64,000 nucleotides of DNA from Bacteroidales bacterium (GTDB taxonomy: Bacteria > Bacteroidota > Bacteroidia > Bacteroidales > FEN-979), in NCBI GenBank assembly GCA_025355465.1, contig JANXZO010000020.1, forward strand, positions 62,001 through 126,000, in the 5' to 3' direction. Below are positions 17,938 to 25,892 of the stretch, in pieces (within the stretch, counting starts at the first letter, position 1; every line of letters begins with the position of its first letter). The position numbers were made by a program, and so were the translations under genes. The notes beneath the pieces are model-generated. The model was not told the origin of the DNA, ran no database searches, and saw only the letters and a program-made list of their open reading frames with translations.

Positions 17938-18760
17938 CGAGTAATTCCTCCATTTCCTTTTGCACTTTTAGTGCCTCTTCTCTGGATTTAGTCGCAAAAT
18001 CCTCATCTTTAGCGGCGTAGATGATGTTGCGGCTGGAATTTACCAGGAGTCCGCACTCCTTCGTCATGCCATACCTGGCAACTTCCTGCAGACTTCCACC
18101 CTGGGCTCCGACGCCGGGAACAAGCAGAAAATGGTCTCTTACCACACTTCGCACCTGGGTGAGCATCTCGGCTTTGGTAGCGCCTACAACGTACATCATA
18201 TTTTCATTGGAACCCCATTGCGACGATGTGGAAAGTACCTTTTCAAAGAGATTTACTCCGTCGTTGCTAAAGTACTGAAAATCCTCCGCCCCTTTGTTTG
18301 AGGTCAGGGCAAGCACAATGATCCATTTGCCAGAGTATGAGAGGAATGGTTTAACCGAATCTTCACCCATGTAAGGGGCAACCGTAACTGCGTCAAAATC
18401 CAGACCGGATGAAGTCGGGTCGAACATGGCCCGGGCATATTGCTGGGAGGTGTTGCCAATATCGCCGCGTTTTGCGTCTGCAATGGTGAAATGCTGTCCG
18501 GCATACGTCGAATTAAGATATTGGATGGTTCTCGCAAGACTTGACCATCCTTTCGTTCCATAGCATTCGTAAAATGCGAAATTGGGTTTATACGCAACTG
18601 CCACGTCGTGCGTTGCGTCAATAATTGCTTTGTTGAACTCAAATATCGGGTCAGCCGTTGTGAGCAAATGCTGAGGGATCTTTGTCAAATCCGAATCTAG
18701 CCCGATACACAGAAACGATTTTTTTCGCCGTATCAGATCAATTAGTTCCTGTCTCTTCAT
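17924..18760 (-). CDS. pyrF: Orotidine 5'-phosphate decarboxylase (subfamily 2)
   Basis: 278-aa enzyme of the last step of UMP synthesis (OMP to UMP plus CO2). [12 protein letters not shown] and the active-site block [15 protein letters not shown] (the Asp-x-Lys catalytic pair) are present, with the phosphate-binding [11 protein letters not shown] near the end. The length and [10 protein letters not shown] form place it in the longer subfamily 2, not the short E. coli type. It ends convergently with ilvE with a 14-bp overlap. It begins 9 nt after prfA, so prfA-pyrF are probably one transcript. Confidence 0.96.
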   Translation of the reverse strand: MKRQELIDLIRRKKSFLCIGLDSDLTKIPQHLLTTADPIFEFNKAIIDATHDVAVAYKPNFAFYECYGTKGWSSLARTIQYLNSTYAGQHFTIADAKRGDIGNTSQQYARAMFDPTSSGLDFDAVTVAPYMGEDSVKPFLSYSGKWIIVLALTSNKGAEDFQYFSNDGVNLFEKVLSTSSQWGSNENMMYVVGATKAEMLTQVRSVVRDHFLLVPGVGAQGGSLQEVARYGMTKECGLLVNSSRNIIYAAKDEDFATKSREEALKVQKEMEELLATQQ

Positions 18761-18769
18761 GATGATTTA

Positions 18770-19855
18770 TTATTGGCTATTCTGTTCATTTCCAGCCTCT
18801 TTAAGCCTTTCGGCGTTTTCGGCAAGCTGCAAGGCGTCTATCAGACCCTGTACATCACCGTCAAGAACAACGGGAAGATTATAAAGTGTCATGTTGATCC
18901 GATGATCGGTGACCCGGCTTTGCGGGTAGTTATAGGTACGTATTTTGGCCGACCGGTCTCCTGTGGAGACCATGGTTTTGCGTTTCTTGGAGATGGCGTC
19001 AAGATACTTCTGGTGTTCCATTTCGTAAAGGCGTGACCGAAGCACTTTCATGGCTTTTTCAAAATTCTTGATCTGGGATTTCTCGTCCTGGCAGGTTACC
19101 ACAATATTTGAAGGAATGTGTGTGAGACGGATGGCTGAGTAGGTTGTATTTACCGATTGTCCACCCGGTCCGGAGGAACAAAAAGTGTCTTTTCTGATGT
19201 CTGATTGTTTAATCTCAACATCGAATTCATCAGCCTCAGGAAGAATGGCCACCGTAGCAGCTGATGTATGCACCCTTCCCTGGGTTTCGGTTTGCGGAAC
19301 TCTCTGCACCCTGTGAACACCCGATTCATACTTCATCTGACCGTAAACACCCTCTCCGGAGATATTGAAGATGATCTCCTTATAGCCGCCCATCGTGCCT
19401 TCTGTACAATCGACTAGTTCAACTTTCCAGCGCTTTGCCTCGCAAAACTTACTGTACATCCTGTATAGATCGCCGGCAAATATGCTGGCCTCATCCCCTC
19501 CGGTACCGGCACGGATCTCAACAACGGCGTTCTTGTTATCTTCCGGGTCAGCCGGAACGAGCATCATGCGGATATCCTCCTCCATAATATCACGCTCGGC
19601 GACCAGTGCATTCAATTCCTCTTTCGCCATCGACCGGAATTCCTCATCTTTTTCGTTGTGGATGATCGATTTCGCTCCATCGATGTTCGCAAGCACATTC
19701 TTATATTTTTCGTAGGCTTCGATAATCGGATTAAGCTCTTTGTAATCTTTGTTGAGCTGAATATACCGCTTCATATCGCTAACCACGGCAGGATCGTTCA
19801 TTTGCTCCTGCAATCCTTCAAAACGCTGCTTGATGGCTTCTAATTTGTCTAACAT
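18770..19855 (-). CDS. prfA: Peptide chain release factor 1
   Basis: 361-aa class I release factor that reads UAA and UAG in the ribosomal A site and triggers peptide release. The catalytic GGQ lies in [20 protein letters not shown]. The N-terminal coiled-coil domain and the codon-recognition region [20 protein letters not shown] are normal. A release-factor-1 length and the lack of the RF2 programmed frameshift confirm RF1. A -7 box (TATCTTTG, 19885-19878) overlaps the T-tract of the terminator of the preceding gene and probably starts this transcript. Confidence 0.97.
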   Translation of the reverse strand: MLDKLEAIKQRFEGLQEQMNDPAVVSDMKRYIQLNKDYKELNPIIEAYEKYKNVLANIDGAKSIIHNEKDEEFRSMAKEELNALVAERDIMEEDIRMMLVPADPEDNKNAVVEIRAGTGGDEASIFAGDLYRMYSKFCEAKRWKVELVDCTEGTMGGYKEIIFNISGEGVYGQMKYESGVHRVQRVPQTETQGRVHTSAATVAILPEADEFDVEIKQSDIRKDTFCSSGPGGQSVNTTYSAIRLTHIPSNIVVTCQDEKSQIKNFEKAMKVLRSRLYEMEHQKYLDAISKKRKTMVSTGDRSAKIRTYNYPQSRVTDHRINMTLYNLPVVLDGDVQGLIDALQLAENAERLKEAGNEQNSQ

Positions 19856-19885
19856 TGTTATCCTTCAAATAAGGGTGCAAAGATA

Positions 19886-19914
19886 AGAAAAAAGCCGGTC
19901 CCTGGGAACCGGCC
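19886..19914 (-). terminator. Intrinsic terminator of the NmrA-like gene
   Basis: On the minus strand: GCCGGT, an 8-nt loop (19900-19907), ACCGGC, then T6. It lies 22 nt past the stop of the 19936-20826 gene and directly ahead of the prfA -7 box. Confidence 0.8.
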
Positions 19915-19935
19915 TAAACCTGGTACAGATAAGCT

Positions 19936-20826
19936 TTAGTTCTGGTATACAAACTTGAACATCTGGGCAAACTCTTCAATACTGGTTGGCGTTGTATTCT
20001 CCGGAGTTCTTAAGGTCTCTTCCATAACCCTGCCCTCATTCAAAGCCCTGACAAATTCAACGAGCCTTGTGGCAACGCTTTGCCCCATGCCCATCATCAC
20101 CATTGCGTTTTTCGCATCTTCATAGCTCACGGTATTGTACTTCAGGTCTGGCATGCCAATGGCTTCTCCAAAAACACGGGCGATTTCATGGTATGTTACA
20201 TCGCGCTGACCAAGGATGTATTCATGGCTCTTTCCACTGAACGAGCGCGAAAGAAGCCTTTTCAGGGCAACGGCAGCAATATCTCCCGTAGTCACCATGG
20301 CGACTTTAAGCTCGCCCGACACCGGAGATGCCATGGCTCCCATGAATTTTATGGTCTGGACCTGGGCCAGGGTATTCTCCATGAAATAGGTTGAACGCAG
20401 ATGAAGAACATTGAGGCCAGAAATGGAATTCATGATCTTTTCCATGCGTTCAAGACCCTGCACAACACCTGCACCTTCAGTGAGGTGTGCTCCAACACTG
20501 CTGAGTGTGACTGCATACCTGACACTGCTGCCGGCGAGTGCCGCTCCGATGGCAGTTGCGTTGGCTACCTGCATGGCGGTGTAGTCTGGAGTGGCCAAGT
20601 CGAATGGGATTATTACGTAGGCTGCTTCTGCTCCGTCGAAGACCTTCTTAAGGAATTCCACATTCGTGGTATCTCCGATGAAAAGAAGGGCCCCCTTGTC
20701 GGTCAGCTCTCTTGCTTTTTCAGCATTTCTGCTGATGATCCTCACGGTATGACCCTTTTCAAGGAGTCCGAGGGCAATTGGTTTTCCGGTATGGCCTGTG
20801 GCACCGGTGATCACATATGTACTCAT
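19936..20826 (-). CDS. NmrA-like NAD(P)-binding oxidoreductase
   Basis: 296-aa atypical short-chain dehydrogenase with an N-terminal Rossmann fold (TYVITGATGHTGKPIALGLL), the GxxGxxG dinucleotide loop and RIISRNAEKA after beta-2. It resembles the QorB/NmrA group of NAD(P)H:quinone reductases or redox sensors, which lack the usual YxxxK; the substrate cannot be read from sequence. It lies 23 nt downstream of another NAD(P)-binding gene and both follow a MarR regulator, so it probably belongs to a small stress- or electrophile-responsive unit. Confidence 0.85.
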   Translation of the reverse strand: MSTYVITGATGHTGKPIALGLLEKGHTVRIISRNAEKARELTDKGALLFIGDTTNVEFLKKVFDGAEAAYVIIPFDLATPDYTAMQVANATAIGAALAGSSVRYAVTLSSVGAHLTEGAGVVQGLERMEKIMNSISGLNVLHLRSTYFMENTLAQVQTIKFMGAMASPVSGELKVAMVTTGDIAAVALKRLLSRSFSGKSHEYILGQRDVTYHEIARVFGEAIGMPDLKYNTVSYEDAKNAMVMMGMGQSVATRLVEFVRALNEGRVMEETLRTPENTTPTSIEEFAQMFKFVYQN

Positions 20827-20849
20827 AAAATTATCAGTTTAAGTATGAT

Positions 20850-21500
20850 TTATTGTTTTAATAATTTGAATGCATGATTCCACTCGTTTTTTGTTAGACC
20901 CGGGATACACCAAAGCATACACAATGGCTCTATAGCCCTGGCAGCTTCGGCTTTGCCCATGTCTTCTGCTTCCCAGCCAAATATTTCCGTGATCGCAGCG
21001 ACCTCCTGTTTAGCCTTGTCCGAATTTCCACAAATAAACATTGTTGGTTTAACCCCCTTAAAATCCGGATTTATCATGAAACCATTCCCAACGGAATTGA
21101 AGGCTTTAACGAAATGCGCTTCTGGAATAATTACCTGAAGTCGTTCCAGCAGTGATTCACCATAGGAGGTAAAGTACTGAAGTACTCCATTTACAGGCAC
21201 TACATCCGCGATCGGGTTGGTGGTGTCGATGATTGTTTTCCCGATAAAATTGGATTTTTCCAGCTTTTTTATGGCAGATTCGACAGCTGATCCTTTGGTT
21301 GCCAGCACGATAATGTCGCTAAATCGCGCGGCTTCGTTAAAATTGCCTATGGCTGCCTTCCCAAAAGTCTGCGTTTTCAGCAAAGCATGTTTATCGGGAT
21401 CATTGGTACCGATCATCACGGTGTACCCGTGTTTTATAAATCCATTTGCCAGAACTTGTCCGACAACTCCTGATCCGAGTATTCCGATTTTTTGTTTCAT
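20850..21500 (-). CDS. F420-dependent-type NADP oxidoreductase family protein
   Basis: 216-aa Rossmann protein of the NADPH-dependent F420 reductase family: KIGILGSGVVGQVLANGFIKHG at the N-terminus, IIDTTNPIAD, and HFVKAFNSVGNGFM, a family block. In Bacteroidetes these proteins act on substrates other than F420, since F420 synthesis is absent; the true substrate is unknown. The promoter region carries a 12-bp palindrome (21513-21524) that is also found upstream of the adjacent marR gene. It is likely co-transcribed with the NmrA-like gene 23 nt downstream. Confidence 0.85.
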   Translation of the reverse strand: MKQKIGILGSGVVGQVLANGFIKHGYTVMIGTNDPDKHALLKTQTFGKAAIGNFNEAARFSDIIVLATKGSAVESAIKKLEKSNFIGKTIIDTTNPIADVVPVNGVLQYFTSYGESLLERLQVIIPEAHFVKAFNSVGNGFMINPDFKGVKPTMFICGNSDKAKQEVAAITEIFGWEAEDMGKAEAARAIEPLCMLWCIPGLTKNEWNHAFKLLKQ

Positions 21501-21512
21501 GATATTTTAAGT

Positions 21513-21524
21513 TTGTATATACAA
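21513..21524. promoter_or_regulatory. Predicted MarR operator, oxidoreductase side
   Basis: Perfect palindrome TTGTATATACAA, 13 nt upstream of the oxidoreductase start codon. The 16-nt sequence AATTGTATATACAAAC that includes it recurs upstream of the marR gene (21990-22005). Confidence 0.65.
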
Positions 21525-21540
21525 TTGATTATTTAGTTGA

Positions 21541-21972
21541 TCAATCCTCCGGTAATCTGCATGAGGCGTGATATATCCCGGTGGTAATGTTTACAGCCTC
21601 CTCTTCGCCAAGCAGTGAAGAATATGCATGGTAGAGTGAAAGCCAGGCTTCCTTTAATTCATTTTCCATGATCTGTGCACGCCGAAGCGGATATACCGCA
21701 ACAAATTTTCCTTCAGGTACCCGCTGAAGGTACTTTTCCTTTTCGAGTTTCTGTATGAACCTTGTAACTGTGGATGGCTGCAATTGTATGATTGATGCCA
21801 GCTCTCCTGCTGTTACCCCGGGTTTGCGAATAACGGTCATTAAAATGAATGCGTACGAAGGTGCCATGCCCAAAGGCTTATATGCCTTTTCCGCCATTCG
21901 TGTAATCTTTCGCGACAGGGCATTGGAGGCATAGTATAAACATTTACAATATATTTCCCGCTCACAATTCAT
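21541..21972 (-). CDS. MarR family transcriptional regulator
   Basis: 143-aa winged-helix repressor of the MarR type. The recognition region is visible in GVTAGELASIIQLQPSTVTRFIQKLEKEKYLQRV, read here as helix 3, the Ser-Thr-Val-Thr-Arg recognition helix and the wing that follows. Three cysteines crowd the N-terminus (Cys3, Cys9, Cys11), so thiol-based sensing of oxidants or electrophiles is plausible, as in related OhrR/SarZ-like proteins; this is inference. It lies upstream of two NAD(P)-dependent oxidoreductase genes on the same strand, and identical palindromes flank it. Confidence 0.92.
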   Translation of the reverse strand: MNCEREIYCKCLYYASNALSRKITRMAEKAYKPLGMAPSYAFILMTVIRKPGVTAGELASIIQLQPSTVTRFIQKLEKEKYLQRVPEGKFVAVYPLRRAQIMENELKEAWLSLYHAYSSLLGEEEAVNITTGIYHASCRLPED

Positions 21973-21990
21973 AATGCAAAAGTACTATAA

Positions 21991-22002
21991 TTGTATATAC
22001 AA
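21991..22002. promoter_or_regulatory. Predicted MarR operator, autoregulatory copy
   Basis: TTGTATATACAA palindrome 18 nt upstream of the marR start codon. Same core as 21513-21524, with four further identical flanking bases. Confidence 0.65.
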
Positions 22003-22119
22003 ACGTTAAATGACTTGAAATATTTTTATCGATTATGAAATTTCAGGGCAACAGGGTATTAGCGTAACAGGTGCCAGGGCAGCAGGATTGGGGCCTGCAA
22101 TTTCGTCCCGGGTTAGTAA

Positions 22120-23286
22120 TTAATAGGAGAATTCACCATGTTCCGAACGTATGGTGAGTTTTTTGGAGCCGAAGTGTTTCACATGTCCGATTATTTGGGC
22201 GTCGATACCGAACTCCTTCGAGATTTCGACGACAGAAGCTGCAAGATGTTCCGGGAGGTAAAATTCCATGCGGTGACCCATGTTGAAGACTTTATACATC
22301 TCCTGCCAGGGTGTTCCCGACTGCTCCTGGATAAGTGTAAACAGTGGTGGGGTCGGGAACAGGTTGTCTTTGACAACGTGCAGATTATCAATAAAATGTA
22401 GGATCTTGGTTTGAGCGCCGCCACTGCAATGAACCATCCCATGGATGAGTCCGCGATGGTGGTTAAGGACTTTCCTTACAACAGGGGCATAAGTACGGGT
22501 AGGGGATAGTATGAGTTTTCCGATGGTCACTCCGGGTATGGCAGAGGGGTTGGTAAGCATCTTATTCCCATTATAAATCAACGATTCGGGAATCGCATTA
22601 TCAAAACTCTCCGGATAACTGAGTGCATATGCTTTATGAAGAACATCATGGCGGGCAGAGGTTAGTCCGTTACTGCCCATCCCACCATTGTATGCATTTT
22701 CGTAAACAGCCTTACCGAAGGAAGCCAGGCCAACAATAACATCGCCTTCACGAATATTTGCATTGTCGATCACGCGGCTGCGCTCCATCCGGCAGGTCAC
22801 TGTCGAATCTACAATAATGGTACGTACCAGGTCGCCAACATCAGCCGTTTCCCCACCGGTAGACCATATGCCGACACCCCATTTGCGCAACTCGGCAAGA
22901 AATTCCTCGGTTCCATTGATAATGGCAGAGATCACTTCACCGGGTATCAGGTTCCTGTTCCTCCCGATAGTGGAAGACAGGAGGATGTTGTCGGTGGCTC
23001 CCACACACACAAGGTCGTCGAGGTTCATGACCACAGCATCCTGTGCAATTCCGCTCCAAACAGAGATGTCACCCGTTTCTCTCCAGTATAGATAGGCCAG
23101 GGATGATTTTGTTCCCGCACCATCAGCATGCATAATATTGCACCAGGCAGGGTTGGCACCGAGGACGTCCGGAACGATCTTGCAGAATGCCTTTGGGTAA
23201 AGACCTTTATCAAGGCCCTTTATGGCAGCATGAACATCTTCTTTGGAAGATGAAACACCACGCAGTTCATACCGGCCTGACTTCAT
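22120..23286 (-). CDS. purM: Phosphoribosylformylglycinamidine cyclo-ligase (AIR synthase)
   Basis: 388-aa PurM-type ATP-dependent enzyme that closes the imidazole ring of AIR in purine synthesis. The N-terminal ATP and phosphate region contains MHADGAGTKSSLAYLYW and NLDDLVCVGATDNILL, the variant form found in Bacteroidetes and about 40 residues longer than E. coli PurM. ETADVGDLVRTIIVDST and GDVIVGLASFGKAVYEN are further PurM-fold blocks. The gene is separate from the rest of the pur pathway. The 147-bp gap between it and marR shows only the MarR palindrome. Confidence 0.9.
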   Translation of the reverse strand: MKSGRYELRGVSSSKEDVHAAIKGLDKGLYPKAFCKIVPDVLGANPAWCNIMHADGAGTKSSLAYLYWRETGDISVWSGIAQDAVVMNLDDLVCVGATDNILLSSTIGRNRNLIPGEVISAIINGTEEFLAELRKWGVGIWSTGGETADVGDLVRTIIVDSTVTCRMERSRVIDNANIREGDVIVGLASFGKAVYENAYNGGMGSNGLTSARHDVLHKAYALSYPESFDNAIPESLIYNGNKMLTNPSAIPGVTIGKLILSPTRTYAPVVRKVLNHHRGLIHGMVHCSGGAQTKILHFIDNLHVVKDNLFPTPPLFTLIQEQSGTPWQEMYKVFNMGHRMEFYLPEHLAASVVEISKEFGIDAQIIGHVKHFGSKKLTIRSEHGEFSY

Positions 23287-23289
23287 CCG

Positions 23290-25752
23290 CTATTTATCTT
23301 CGAAAATGATCAATTTATTGGTCTCATCAACTGTAAAGTTGCCGAATTTTTTCAGGGTGTTCTCCCCGAATAGCAGGGTCGTGGTGATTTTCTTGTTAAC
23401 CGTGACTTTGATATCTTTCACGATGTTCCTGCCAATTCTTACCTCTTTGAGGTTTAATACCGCTTTATCGGCGATGGTGCCTTCTCCAAGTATCTTGGTG
23501 GCGTCACCGTCAAAACTCGACTTGTCGATCACTCCGTCTTTCAGCAGTTTAAGCGCAGCTGCCGGGGAAATAAAAATCTCTTTTTCTTTCACGTTATAGG
23601 TGAAGGTAAGTGTGATGCCATTGACATAACTGGTTCCTTCGGCATAGCCCTCTTTGGTAAAAGATACGGGAATCGTGTTTTCTTCCGGTTTTACAACGAT
23701 CTCAACCTTCGATGGAACCACTTTACCAGGTTTTGATTTGGGAATAAAATCATTGCGAAGGATGGTGAATTCTGTCCGGCGATTCATCTGGTGCGCAGCT
23801 TCCTTTATAGCGGTGTTGGGTAACAGGTTGATGACTGAATCAGTAAGTTCAGTCCCTGCTTTGAAAGTATATCCTTCTCTGATATATTGACGGTTCAGGG
23901 TACGGGGCATGCGTTCACCATAACCGCGGGCTACCAGCCTGTCTGGGTCAATACCGCGCGATATCAGGTAGTCCACTACGCTTTGAGCACGTTTCTGCGA
24001 CAGTATGTCATTTCGTTCGTCACTGTCACGCGAGTCGGTGTGCGAGGCCAGTTCAATGACCATGTTTTCATTGGCATCAAGGGTTTCGATCAGGCCTTGG
24101 AGCGAATCACGGTATTGGGGTTTAAGATCCCATTTGGCCAGGTCATACAGTATATCAGGCAATACAACCGGCTTTTTCGGAATGGGTCTGAGCACGAAAT
24201 TATGTGTTAGATCTTTGCTTTTCTCAAGTCCCACCGTGGTCTCTTTTCCTTTCTCATTGAAATAATCCTTTTTCGTTACCAGAATTTCATAGGTGGTGTT
24301 AACCGATATCTGCATTTTGTTGAATCCATAATGACCTTTGTCGTCAGTATTGTCTTCAATGGCCCGTCCGTTGGTACCAACGATCCTGACTTTGGCTCCG
24401 GGCACTGGCTGCAGGGTTCGGTCATCGGTCACATTTCCTTCAAGCGTAAAATACACTGGCGGGATCACAAACGAATAAATATCATCACGTCCTTTTCCGC
24501 CGGGCCTGTTTGACGTAAATAGCCCTTGCTCGGATTCCTCCCCGTTGAATACCATCCCGAAATCATCAGCCGGAGTGTTGATCGGATATTTCATGTTCTC
24601 CGGACGGCTCCATTTGCCATTGGATTTAACGGTCATAAAGATATCAAGTCCCCCCATCCCCGGTAGTCCGTTGGATGCGTAGTAAAGAATGCTGTCGTGC
24701 CGGATAAATGGGAAAAGTTCATCTCCGGCTGTGTTAATTTCAGGTCCCAGGTTTTCTTTGATGTACCCTTTGCCGCTTTTGGCTTTTTTCGCTACCCAGA
24801 TGTCTTTACCGCCATAACCCCCTGGAAGATCTGCGGAAATATATATGCTCTCATCACCAGCCACTGACGGATGACCCATCACCGTTGAACTGTCGCCACC
24901 CAGATCAACACGCTCGGGCTCGCCCCAGGTTGTACCGCCCTGCCTGCTTACTTTGTATATTGCACATCCATTCTTGCGACGATCTGAATTCCAGCATCGT
25001 GTAAAATAGAAAGAGGAGAACCTTGGATTAAATTGGCCAACTCCGTCGTTGGCTTTTGAATTGATCATACCCGCCTCGTCGGCAAGCACAGGTTTGCTCC
25101 AGTCTCCTTTGCGGTCGATCCGGGAAAAGAAAAAATCTGAAAATTCAAGCCCTGTCCAGTTGTCGATATCTCTGCCGGTTGAGGCATCTCTGTCGGAGGT
25201 GAAAATGACCGAGATGAATTTACGATCAGCGTATGCCGGGGCAAAATCATCCTCCTTGGAATTCAGTAATTTTTCCCATTTTACCGAATATTTACTCGGG
25301 TTAGCGATCCATTCCTTTGCCTGCTTACAGGTCTCAATCCCAATATCGGCACGCGGGTCGCCCGGCGATTTTTCCTTATAGGCCTGGTATTGCTTCTGAG
25401 CCTCTTCGTAATTGCCATTGGTTTTGAGCATGTCTGCATAATACAGCAGGACTTTGGGCTCGTCTTTGATATATTTGGCGTTGGTGATTAGTCGTTTGTA
25501 TGCTGCTTCCGCTTTCTTCGTGTTGTTCATCATCCGGTAACATTCTGCCTGCCGGAAGGAGATGCGGTCGCGCTCAGCCTTATTTTTCTTGACTTTGGTA
25601 TAAGCCTTTTGATATTTCTGCAATGCCAGAAGGTACATCTGGTCGGCAAAGGCATCATCAGCCGCCTTTGAGAACTTATTCTGGGCACTGACGGAAAAAA
25701 CAGAGATGAAAAAAATAAAGGAGATAAGCAGAAATCGGGTCGGATGGCTCAT
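23290..25752 (-). CDS. OmpA-family envelope protein with a C-terminal retropepsin-like domain
   Basis: 820-aa exported protein. Order: signal peptide (to SVSAQ), TPR-like repeats (about 25-150), PD40/WD40-like beta-propeller segments (about 175-420), a carboxypeptidase-regulatory-like beta-sandwich starting FTLEGNVTDDRTLQPVPGAK (about 430-530), and an OmpA peptidoglycan-binding domain (about 540-665) with ELASHTDSRDSDERN and KRAQSVVDYLISRGID. An unusual last domain (709-820) follows: YVNGITLTF, GRNIVKDIKV and LLFGENTLKKFG match the clan AA aspartic-protease fold, but the catalytic Asp-Thr/Ser-Gly is replaced by Asn720-Val-Lys. It would anchor to peptidoglycan and probably act in the periplasm. 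Likely monocistronic; a -7 box TAATTTTG lies at 25782-25775. Confidence 0.88.
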   Translation of the reverse strand: MSHPTRFLLISFIFFISVFSVSAQNKFSKAADDAFADQMYLLALQKYQKAYTKVKKNKAERDRISFRQAECYRMMNNTKKAEAAYKRLITNAKYIKDEPKVLLYYADMLKTNGNYEEAQKQYQAYKEKSPGDPRADIGIETCKQAKEWIANPSKYSVKWEKLLNSKEDDFAPAYADRKFISVIFTSDRDASTGRDIDNWTGLEFSDFFFSRIDRKGDWSKPVLADEAGMINSKANDGVGQFNPRFSSFYFTRCWNSDRRKNGCAIYKVSRQGGTTWGEPERVDLGGDSSTVMGHPSVAGDESIYISADLPGGYGGKDIWVAKKAKSGKGYIKENLGPEINTAGDELFPFIRHDSILYYASNGLPGMGGLDIFMTVKSNGKWSRPENMKYPINTPADDFGMVFNGEESEQGLFTSNRPGGKGRDDIYSFVIPPVYFTLEGNVTDDRTLQPVPGAKVRIVGTNGRAIEDNTDDKGHYGFNKMQISVNTTYEILVTKKDYFNEKGKETTVGLEKSKDLTHNFVLRPIPKKPVVLPDILYDLAKWDLKPQYRDSLQGLIETLDANENMVIELASHTDSRDSDERNDILSQKRAQSVVDYLISRGIDPDRLVARGYGERMPRTLNRQYIREGYTFKAGTELTDSVINLLPNTAIKEAAHQMNRRTEFTILRNDFIPKSKPGKVVPSKVEIVVKPEENTIPVSFTKEGYAEGTSYVNGITLTFTYNVKEKEIFISPAAALKLLKDGVIDKSSFDGDATKILGEGTIADKAVLNLKEVRIGRNIVKDIKVTVNKKITTTLLFGENTLKKFGNFTVDETNKLIIFEDK

Positions 25753-25841
25753 GTTTATCGGCGAAAATCTTTTACAAAATTAGTAAAAACGGGGATTATA
25801 TTAACGAAACTTTTCGCTCCTTAGCATGTTTTAGAAGGACC

Positions 25842-25877
25842 AAAAAAAAATCCCGGGTTTTCCCGGGATTTTTTTTT
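25842..25877 (-). terminator. Intrinsic terminator of secDF
   Basis: Stem ATCCCGGG / CCCGGGAT with a TTTT loop, flanked by A9 and T9, so it could act in both directions. It sits 15 nt beyond the secDF stop. Confidence 0.9.
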
Positions 25878-25892
25878 CAATCGTTTGCAGTT

